DNA of 64,000 nucleotides from Miscanthus floridulus (lineage: Eukaryota > Streptophyta > Magnoliopsida > Poales > Poaceae): positions 77,873,739 through 77,937,738 of the forward strand of contig NC_089583.1 in the NCBI RefSeq assembly GCF_019320115.1. The letters run 5' to 3'. The first letter of the stretch is position 1, and every line of letters begins with the position of its first letter. The position numbers and the translations under genes are program-made. Below are positions 54,936 through 64,000 of the stretch, in pieces. The notes under the pieces are model-generated. The model searched no databases and had not been told where the DNA came from. It saw only the letters and a program-made list of their open reading frames with translations.

Positions 54936-57900
54936 TTGTTGAAATAAGAAGAGCTGAATAAATATTCAAGTTTCAGCGGATTTATTCAAATTTCGAGGGC
55001 ATAGGGCCTGTCCACAACTTGACTACTGCATGACTAAGTTATTTCTTACATTCACCAAATAAATAGCGGCACAATTCCTATACCGGCTATATTGTGATGC
55101 GAGGTCGTTTGCAATCGTCATTGCGGTTAAGTATTTACGTACCTAGCATAGTATCAGTGTTGGGTTGTTTCTAGGGCTGTATAGGTAGAAGTAGATAGGT
55201 ATAGGATACCATTACTCAAATATACATGGGTAGATGTTTGATACAGATAATATTGAGATACTGCGTTGTGCAGAGATGATCAGCCTGGTTGGGCGATTAC
55301 AGTTGGTGCTGAGGCAAGTGCTTCATCATTGAGTAATGCGGTGCGTAGGCAGGCAACAGGAAAGATTTTGAATGTCAATATATAGACTGCAATATATAAT
55401 TTTTACGGGAGCAAGTACATATTCATATATTACATGCATAATAGCTGTCGTATGGTACAACTGCAGAATATAGTAAACCTAAAGTAGAAGATGTACTAAG
55501 TGGAGATACATCAATAGATGAGGCCATGAAATGGAGCCACTTGAGCTCACGACATGGTTGTGAGTTACTGCTACAGTTTATGTCCAGGCCGTTTCATTCC
55601 GATGAGTCCACAGAACCTACGGAAGATGGAAGAAAATGAGAGTATATATAATCATGTCTTAGAAATGTAGCGGCATCGCATTGCAAGTATTTAGTCTCAA
55701 TGTTTCCATCCTCTGAACATAATATGTATCCATTTGAAATGAGTATATATAATCATGCCTTAGAAATGTAGCAACATTGCAAGTATCTAGTCTCCACAAA
55801 ACAGAGCAATTTTTGCATACAACAGAAATTGTAGCCTAAGTGCCATGTTTATGAGAGAAAGTCAGGTTATAATAATTGTAAAATTATATGCTAACAGCGG
55901 CAAGTAATGGAGTTAAGCGCATAGAGTTTAGTAAGAGCACAGAGTATAAGTCCCACAACTACGAGGGAATTGGCCATAGACTATAGAAAGTAAGTCTCAT
56001 AAGTCTTTTTTTCCGCTGCAGAACTCAAAGCAGAACTGAATCGGGAAAACCATAACAGAATACTAAAGGGGTCAAACACAGAGGATGAGATGGCAAAGTG
56101 GATAGGGAGGTGTCTAACCTTTGCCTAGGCAATATCACAGCTACATGGTGCGGTATAGTATAAGTAAGACCCCAAACATGGACCTGGACCAGTACATCCT
56201 TGCAAAACAAATAAAAAGGAGATGAGGATAGGTAATGGGAATCAAGCAAACGGACCAAAGTAAGAAAGCAAAGTTAGAATACCGGGATGTTGCTACAGCA
56301 GCAATCGGTGGAACGACAGCACACATGCTGATCTCTTCTTTTCTGGCAGGTGGTCCAGCAACTACATATCTACCGACAGCCTACAGAACTTGAAGCAAAG
56401 GAATATCGCATCAGTCATAAATGTATTAATAATTTCTAAGCAAAAGGAAGGGGCAGATGGCAGCCTGACAGGGCAACCATGTTTAAGCCTTCATAGATTA
56501 TATCCCATAAGACTGTATGCCTGAGCCTTTACAGACCATCACAATCCATAGACGATCTAAGCATCAGAAGCACCCTATAGTTCAGGTAATCAGCAAAGAG
56601 AGAGAGAAACAAGAGTAAATTAACAACACAAGAAGAACCAAGGCTTGTGCTAACTACCAATCACAAACATGACAAATTTTAGCTGAGGGAAACAGTATCT
56701 GTAATCAGCTAATGATGTGCAGAATCAGATTGAAGGAGAAATAGCATTATTAGTCGGGAAACAAAAATACACAGGCGCTGGCCGAGTCTGTTTAGGGAAA
56801 AAAAACTTCAGAACCTGTTTCAAAGTCTGCAAATCTTAATTAAAAGGCGATGTAGCTGGGCTTGAATGATCCAGATCAACAGGAAGCAGCAAGCGGCATC
56901 AGGTTGGCATGACAGCCATCATAAACTCCACCAAAGGGCAATAGGTTTCGATTTTTTTATTAGATCAAAACGCAGTTGGAGAAGCCTAGTTGATATTAAG
57001 TTGTCAACTTGCATAAACCCCATAGTTCATTGCAGGTGCTAAGATCAAAAAAATTAACCCATGTTATACTATAATTTTGTAGAATTCGCATAGATGATAT
57101 ATGATATATGTCAGTTGAAAGAAGCACAAGGCCACAAATAAAATAAAGTTAGTTGAATAAGATCATTATTTGGGTCACTGACTACCTTTGTAGTACAGTC
57201 AAAACCTAAATCGACCTCCTGAAAGATAAACGTGGCCACAGCAGACAGTGAAAGGCTAGAAGCAGCCAATTCATGATTTTGGCTTTAGCTGTAGCATAGT
57301 AAACAAATAGGAGGCATCAGAGTAATTACCGAAGCTTTGTCATATGTGCTATGTCAAACACCAATGTGAAAAACTAGGAGACCCTACCAATGAGAGAAAT
57401 AAAGACAAAGGGAAAATTATTAAAACAAAGATAGAAAGAAGAAACAACCTAACAATTAGCGGTAGAAGGTTTTCCTAATATTTTTTTAAAGAAAATCTAA
57501 GAGGCTCGAGGAACACAGATAGACTACTATAGTATACAAATGCGAAGTCAGGAAAGGCAAAACAAACCAGAAGAACAACAAAGTGTATTGCTCGTATTTC
57601 ACTATCTGAAATCACTAAACTCGTTACCTGCACAAATCCCAATCAAGCCTGCTGCAGATTGCATAATGCCAGGTTGCAATTAGTTAAAAAAAAGAATAAA
57701 TATTTGAATATGTGTAGCCAATCCAGAGACAAAAACAATTTCAATCCAAAGATAAAATAGAGAGGATATATCCAGTTGAGGTCACAATTGCTAAGGACAA
57801 TGAGCATTTATATCAGCTAACAAAACACACAGAGGAAGAGTCTTTTTTTCTTATCGGAGACAGTAATGCTAGACAGATGGAATATATCATGTCCAAGACA

Positions 57901-58030
57901 CCCCAAAGCGATCTTATTCCCCAACAGAAGACATATCAGGCGTGAAAAGACCTGAGATTAAGAGGCAACCTTGTTTTTTGGGTCTGGAATTGAGTTAGTA
58001 TGAAGTCAGGTTTGTCTGCACTGCCTTCAT
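54936..58030. other. Non-coding AT-rich region
   Basis: No supported gene, and open frames are short. Several stretches resemble the introns of transposon genes (TGTTGCTACAGCAGCAATC near 56287). I see no termini. Confidence 0.4.
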
Positions 58031-59060
58031 AACTGAAACCAATTGTGAACAGGCGAGATCTGGCCGGGGCCTGGGGTCTGGCAAGGGGAACGCCGCACGG
58101 CCTGGGGTGGGGCAGCGAGCGCGGCTCCACGTGGCCTCACGAGGGCCGCCGCCGCGTGGCCGGGGCTAGGGCGGCGAGCTTGACTCCGGGTTGCCAGGCG
58201 AGGCCTCGATGGCGTGGACAGCGAGATCCTGCAGCGGCAAAAACCCTAGTCGGTCGGATCAGAGCAGGATACGACGCCATGGATCCCGCTGCCCTCAACC
58301 AAGTTGTCGTAGATCCTGCCCCCCTCGACCGAGCTGCCATAGATCTGCCCCGCCTCGACCGAGCCCATCCTAGCGATGCAAATGGAGGTGCCCATGCCGG
58401 GGTCCATAAGCAGCCACCACTGGGATCCGGCTGCCACCGCTGGGATCCGCCCGCCACCACCACCATCACCCACGTCGGGATCCCGCCGCCCTACGCCCTT
58501 CGCTGCCGCTTGTGGCTGTGGATTTGAGAAAAGGAAATGAGAGGAGAGAGGAAGACAGAGAGCGAGGAGAAAGGGAGAGGAGACAGGAGGGAGCGACATC
58601 GGTGGGCTGGCAGGCTGGCAGGCCGGCTGCGGCGACGAGAGAGATGGGGAAGACGAGAGATACCCGGGAGACGAGAGAGTGATTGGCATTGCAGGGATCC
58701 GGCCATGCTGGGGCCCCTAGGCACGCTGGCAGGATGGACGCCGGTGTTGGTGAGGAAGACGAAGACAAAGCTGGGTCTCCCGAGCGTGGGGGTTCGTCCG
58801 CAGGCGCAGCAAGGGCGGAGCATCAGAGCTGGAGCGGGCGCAGCGTGGGCACAGGCGATGGAGAAGGGGGGGCGTTGTGGGACGAGGAGGAGCGGCGGAG
58901 CGGCGGCGCGGCGGAAGGAGCGAGGCAGAAGAGGCTTGAGAAGACTGTGCGAGGAAGGTGCGGGTCGATGGGAATGGGGATTTTTTTTGTCCCTGTGTAT
59001 GTACCAGGCTGGTGTGCCTGGGTGGTTCCAGAAGCCATGATACATAGACGGTGTCTGTAA
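58031..59060. other. GC-rich block with overlapping frames
   Basis: Open frames on both strands (e.g. 58045-58527 plus and 58491-59270 minus) have Pro/Arg/Ala composition with no recognised domain. The repeated GGATCC(C/G)(G/C)C words (58280-58480) suggest a low-complexity 5' exon of a transposon-borne gene on the minus strand. Confidence 0.35.
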
Positions 59061-59634
59061 ATGGAGGACAAAGGTATAGAGGGGCGGACGGTTCACACAT
59101 GTGTCCTGTAGATCTACATGGATATGTGAGAGGGAAGCAAGGAAGCACTGCCAACCCCAACCACCGACCATGCATGCATGCATGCAAAGCAAGCAAGGCC
59201 CCAGCAGTTTGTACGCACGCGTACTCGCATGCGTGCCGACCACCATGCTAGTTAGGCACCGACCATGCATGTCGAGAATTCACCGTTCCCTACTACGCGC
59301 CACCGTCCATTTACGTGCCGTGTACAATAATCAGGAAGCCCTACTTCATTGAATGCGTTCAGTTGCTTGATCTATCTACCGCCGAATGCACGGAGGAAGA
59401 CCGGTTGTGACGCGCCTCATCCGAGCCGTAGAATTTCTATCTAACGCACCAACTAAAAAGAACGTACGTGGACACCCTGAAAGGCCGCCGATTCGGCGTG
59501 CCTTCATATCTTTAATGCGTGAATACTCATGGGTAATTCTGATGCCTGTCTGTCATACATGCGAAACAAGAGACATATGCACAGACGTAATATAAATATA
59601 AAAGCAACACAGGGCGAGGGAAGCTGCGAAATAA
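59061..59634. other. Non-coding spacer
   Basis: No gene. A CATGCATGCATGCATG palindromic run is at 59168-59185. Confidence 0.45.
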
Positions 59635-59752
59635 GGCTCTGTTTGGCTGCCATTATAAGCCGGCTTATTAGTCATGGTATAATATTTTTCTTTCCTAATA
59701 AATCAGCTGTATAAATCAACACAATCGGCTTATAGACCAGCCGAACAGAGCC
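59635..59752. mobile_element. Tourist-type MITE, 118 bp
   Basis: Inverted ends GGCTCTGTTTGGCTG and GGCTCTGTTCGGCTG (read inward), with internal TTATAAGCCGGCTTAT palindromic words. Flanking trinucleotides are TAA and CAA. Typical of PIF/Harbinger MITEs. Confidence 0.7.
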
Positions 59753-61474
59753 CAAAGTGTTAGTGAAGCAGACTAAAGTGCACAAGTTAAAGTCCATGGA
59801 ATAACTTTCCCTTTGTGCTAATGAAAGAGGTGTTTATTTATTTCTGCACAAAAGATTGATTGGACAAAAAGGTTACTTAATTATCTTAGTCAAACTGATT
59901 GGCTGGCTTTTCATTGCGGAATTAGCTGGTGACTTATGTATGCAAACTGAGAAAGATTACAAAGTTCGCTTCGAACCTGCGAAAAGGTTAGGCTGGTGAT
60001 AGGAGTCGACTTCCTTGTGAGGTTGTCGTCGCTTGGCCGAAATGATGCAGCGCTTGCCGGAGTACTAGCTCGAAACTAATAGGACATAGAAGTATTGCAC
60101 TTCGTTTTTTGCGAAAAGAAGAAAGTGATTCATCTATCTGGAGTTCAGTTCGAAACAGCTGTCTCGCTGCAAGTTTTCTGGTGAGAGATTCTTTGCTGGG
60201 CCTGTGAGAACCTTGGCGAGATGTTCGGAACCCTTCAGAGGAAAGGAGACTGCATGGAAACGAAACACCGAAAGAAAATTGATGTCGTTGGCACTAACGA
60301 GCTAGTCAGCTTTTGGCGAAATTTCGCACGATCCGAACGGCGCGGCGGTCTTTATTGTCCGCTTCGTCCTGGCAGGGCAGCAGGTTAACCCACGCCGTCA
60401 TTTCGCACTGGCGAAATGGCGATATCATTTCACACTTGCTAAACTACGTCCCGGAGGTCGTTGGCGTTCCGTCTGGCGAAATGATAAGACACCAATAAGA
60501 CCTTTTACGACGCAAACCTGTACGAGGGGGCGGGAGGACGCCCTTTCGTCACCAATGTTTCTTTTGTAATTGCGTTTGCAAGGGGGCGAAATCTCCCCTG
60601 CCTCTGGGTGACTGGGTGGCTCGGACGACCTCGCTCTCTAGACTTTTCGAAAACTCACGAGTTATAACGCAAATGAAGCATGACACTATAAACGAGTGCG
60701 AATAGATAGAAGATAGGCAACCGCTTCCAAGTTTTTTTATGTGCCGAAATTCATGGAAATTTTTGAAATTTCCGTTCCATCCGCAGGGTCCGATAAAATT
60801 TGATATCAGCTAAATTTTTTCTTCTTTCCTGCTCCCACACAGACAACCCAAATTCAATTCAGCCATGCGACATTCCCACACTTATAATGTTTTATTCTTG
60901 TTTTTATCTGAGAACAAGTGATGTTTAATAGCTTAGGAATAGTTTCAAGTCGAGTTCTACAAAACTTTTTCAAAACAATTTGATTTTTTTTTAATTTGGT
61001 CCGATATATCCTGCTTATCCTATTTATTCATGACCTCCGATAAATTTTTATCTCTGATAATGAAAACCTTGACCGCTTCACTTATCTTTCTGGGGTGGGG
61101 CTGCGTGCGACACAAAGACTACATCGTCATCTTTAAACGCCATTCACACTATTCGTACGGCTAGTGAGTTCCTTGCCTTTCGCGGCATTTGAGCACGTGT
61201 CCGAAATGTGTGTGCTCGCATGTGTTGGCAATGTCACGCGGAGTGTCTGCTTCATATTCCTCTCTCTCTCTCTCTCTCTGGATAATTTCGCTCAGGCCGG
61301 GATAACGAGGCTTTGACCGAAAACTGTTTTATCGGAAAGTTCGGACTCAGTTGGCGAATCGGATGTAGAGAAAAGAAAATGCTGAAGCTGCTCCCTCGGT
61401 TCCTGTACTCGCTCACTAAAAAAAGCACAGACATAAAGACGTGATAGTACAATGCTGTCTAAGGCTCAAAACCT
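59753..61474. other. Non-coding, LTR-like sequence
   Basis: No gene. The words TTCGC(T/G)TCGAA, GGCGAAATG and (TC)n (61260-61279) resemble non-coding LTR-retrotransposon sequence. Ends not identified. Confidence 0.35.
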
Positions 61475-61494
61475 CGCTACCTAGCAAATTTTTT

Positions 61495-61775
61495 CCATGA
61501 CGGAGGAAACTGTCAGCTAAAGTACCTAAAACCGTCAGGAAAGACTTTCCGTGACGGTTACCATCAGGGATAACCCGTGAAGAAACAAACGTCATGGAAA
61601 GTTGACATTCCCTGACGGTACGAGACCAAGTTTCCATGTCGCTTTCCCCTCTCCTGTCAGGAAGTGTTTCCTTGTCGGTTACAGAACTGTTAGGGAAGGT
61701 TTGAACTTTCCCTGTCAGCTAAATACCCGTCAGGGAAGAAACAGACTTTCCCTGTCAGCTATGGTGCCGTGAGGG
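61495..61775. repeat. CACTA subterminal repeats, third family
   Basis: About twelve copies in both orientations of (T/C)TTTCC(C/A)TGACGGT and ACCGTCAGG(A/G)AAAG variants. Confidence 0.8.
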
Positions 61776-62912
61776 AAGGTTCTTGCTTCCTGAAGTAAAC
61801 CACATTTTTAATATCGATAAGCTCATTGAACTTCATAACCGATCCTTTTCACATAAGCTCAATGATGAACCATTCAACCATAAGAAGATAAATGTTGTAT
61901 TCAAATGTCTCAATACATATATCATCATCACTAAAAATTCATACATCTGGCAACATGTGCCAACCTAACTCAAACATGAAACTGCAAGTCAGCAGAGAAC
62001 CAAAGTTGCTATATAAGTCATACAGCTCTCGGTATGAAGCTACTGCTTCCTAATAGTCTACATTCTAGATGGCAGTAGCTAGATAATATGTATAGTCTTT
62101 GCTGCAGCAAAACCAAGACAGCCACATCAAAGGTTGCTACCAAAATACTTTTGCTCCGCAGCACACACGCTGATCAAACATGTTGGTTGCAGCCCAAATG
62201 CATATTACCATGAACAAAATATGCTGGCTCCACGAAATCCTTCCAACCATCACTAGTCAATGACATCACTATTGTGGTCCAGGTTTGCTGAAACATGAAG
62301 ATCCATCTCCAGTTGCCATCTACATCAAAAAGAAATAATCTGAATAATTTACATTTGGCACATGAACTATGAAAGATGGAAACAAGAGTTATATTCATGT
62401 TTGGTGCATATACAGTAAATCAATACTTGTAGGAACATAAAAAATTTAGAATGGTCTAGTTGTAGGTTGGTAGCCATATCACCTGTGATGTAACAATTAT
62501 TGTGATTCAAAAGGGCTAGTTAATTCTGGTGGTATGCCTATTTGAACCATTTGACAAATGAGCTGCAAGCAAAGTACCAATGTGATTCATACATATTTTG
62601 AGCATAAGGCTGCAACCAGATAATTGACCAAAGTAGAATTGTACCTTAAGTACAGCCTGCTAAAACACTAACTAACAAGCATTCTAACGTTAACTAAAGC
62701 AGTAAAAAATTAACATGATATTAGCAGTAACAATTTTCTATAGACCAGATAAACAACTAATAATGACAAGCAGTTTATCACACAAAAGCAGTCCATAAAA
62801 TGTCATCACACCCTACTAATTTTGCAACAGCTAAAGTCTCAAATTTTTATGAGAATAAAAAATCAGTTATAGTGATGTAAGGCAAGATATCATAGGAAAA
62901 ACTTATTTGGCC

Positions 62913-63021
62913 TGTTCGCTGGTTGGTTTCTGGCTGATAAGCCCGGCTGGTGCTGGTTTGTTGTGAGAGGAAAACACTGTTGGCTGGCTGATAAGCCCTG
63001 ACTGAAACCAACAAGCGAACA
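62913..63021. mobile_element. Short MITE (GTTCGCTGG family), copy 2
   Basis: About 109 bp, TGTTCGCTGGTTGGTTTC at one end and GAAACCAACAAGCGAACA at the other; same family as 19125-19235, in inverted orientation. Confidence 0.8.
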
Positions 63022-63331
63022 TGCTGGCTATTTAAAATGTCTATCATTTAAGTGAGGTCTGGAAGGAGAGGGCAGCAGCACCTGGACAAATCTGAGATCG
63101 ACGATTGGAGCTCAAGCAACTGAAGTAAAATCAACGCTTCCCCTTTCCCACCTGTACAAGTAGCACAATTTGCTTCAGATAGTCAGATTAACACCGCCAT
63201 GTTTCATGCAGCGTGCAGCATGAACCAGATGCAATGGCCAGATTCAACGCATACATTATTCACTTAAAGAACCACAAAACCGGTCGTTAGAACATAAGTT
63301 GATATTTAATTTTGTCCCAAAACAAATTTAA

Positions 63332-63870
63332 GACCACTATATGCCATAAACTACTTGAACTCAGGAAGCAAAAATTAGGTTGTGCACTTACAGTTTAAGA
63401 ATTTGTCAGCCCCAATTACTAATATATGTACACGAAACCAAATGTTAAATAATTGACCCTTTTAACTAGATTGAGTTATGCTTGCTTGTACTTGATGGAT
63501 TTTCCACTAAACCAAATGTCTAATAATTGACCCTTTTAACTAGATGGAAAAATGAATCTGTGCATCAAGTAAACTCCACAAGCGCTACTAAAACCAAAAT
63601 TTTCCATTGAATTGGCTGATCAGAGAATCAATGAAACTACATGGAACTACTATTTAAAATTACCTCATAGAAGTTACAGCTTGGGACTAGTTGTCTTCTA
63701 AGATCAGTGGCAGAACTTTGAGTTGGAACAATCCAAGTTTCTGTAAGCTGCAGACACAACACATATAACAAATTAAGACCTCCATATGCCACACAGTACT
63801 TCAACTCAGGAAGCAAAATAGGTTCTCCACTTACAATTTTAGGATTTGTCATCTCAATTACTAATATATG
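63332..63870 (+). repeat. 105-bp direct repeats
   Basis: Bases 63332-63437 and 63776-63870 share ACTTGAACTCAGGAAGCAAAA and CAATTACTAATATATG words. A separate short duplicate of ATAATTGACCCTTTTAACTAG occurs at about 63451-63471 and 63521-63541. Confidence 0.75.
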
Positions 63871-63882
63871 GACACGAAGATT

Positions 63883-63902
63883 CCCCCCCCCCCCCCCCCC
63901 CC
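63883..63902 (+). repeat. 20-base poly-C tract
   Basis: An uninterrupted run of 20 cytosines. May be real, or a sequencing-length artefact. Confidence 0.9.
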
Positions 63903-64000
63903 ACTTTTGCTACTCAATGATAAAGCTGTTAAGTTAATAGCAACACCTAGCAGTATCAATGTAATTAGAGAAAAATAATTAACGAATGAACTACTCAACC

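Larger units (their letters stand above)
61475..64000 (+). mobile_element. CACTA element of a third family, left end only
   Basis: A CGCTACCTAGC terminus (one change from CACTAC) at 61475 is followed by CCTGACGGT / ACCGTCAGG subterminal words repeated at 61495-61775. The interior from about 61790 is intron-like, AT-rich sequence with no transposase frame before the window ends. Different subterminal word from the elements at 24337 and 33357. Confidence 0.6.

Noticed and set aside
58045..59270. Protein-coding genes in the GC-rich block (160- and 259-residue frames)
   Set aside because: Frames overlap on both strands, composition is low-complexity and no domain or promoter is visible.

Overview
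This window is plant nuclear DNA, almost certainly from a grass (Poaceae), and the repeat families suggest the sorghum/sugarcane/maize group (inference). The evidence is one intact intronless CBL-interacting protein kinase gene with grass-like GC-rich codon use, surrounded by nested grass-type transposons: CACTA, Mutator-like, PIF/Harbinger-like, Stowaway, Helitron-like and solo LTRs. There are no rRNA genes, CRISPR arrays or bacterial features. Nearly every other reading frame is a transposon remnant or a shadow ORF.

Layout. 1-1740: non-coding, with a GC-rich low-complexity block. 1768-8441: a decayed CACTA TNP2 transposase, split by a 5.1-kb Mutator-like element (1993-7134) with 116-117-bp terminal inverted repeats and a perfect 9-bp target duplication. 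That element carries a broken MuDR-type transposase gene on + and a broken GRF zinc-finger gene on -. 8442-9862: fold-back and Stowaway debris. 9863-11950: a 2.1-kb non-autonomous CACTA with its TTA target duplication. 12.1-14.6 kb: a MULE-like element split by a reverse-oriented solo LTR (12850-14080). 14728-14961: a Stowaway MITE. 15612-16931: a PIF/Harbinger-like element holding fragments of host genes, including exon 1 of a GDAP2-type macro-domain gene. 17327-18667: the CIPK gene. 19-24.3 kb: MITEs, a solo LTR and LTR-like sequence. 24337 to about 32930: a reverse-oriented CACTA derivative with a decayed ORF2/Ulp1-protease gene, a 0.97-kb duplication and AGT-rich satellite. 33357-47899: a complete-ended 14.5-kb CACTA (TGA duplication) inserted in an 83-bp tandem-repeat array. 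48.4-50 kb: more tandem repeats. 50.0-54.3 kb: two Helitron-like copies, a decayed gene and a long inverted repeat. 54684-54935: a small membrane-protein ORF with a TATA box. 55-61.4 kb: mostly non-coding. 61475 to the end: the end of a third CACTA family running off the window.

The most interesting unit is the 14.5-kb CACTA. Besides the usual TNP2-like gene (33984-37275) and an ORF2/Ulp1-protease gene (43905-47198), it carries a multi-exon gene of unknown function (39295-40506) and an intact 116-residue protein (43453-43803) that looks like an RNase H1 N-terminal (viroplasmin/hybrid-binding) domain with a C-terminal membrane anchor. Copies of its subterminal repeats and tRNA-like blocks recur inside it, just upstream of the TATA boxes of these extra genes. 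The only clearly functional host gene is the CIPK, a calcium-signalling kinase, with transposon sequence starting about 395 bp upstream of its start codon.
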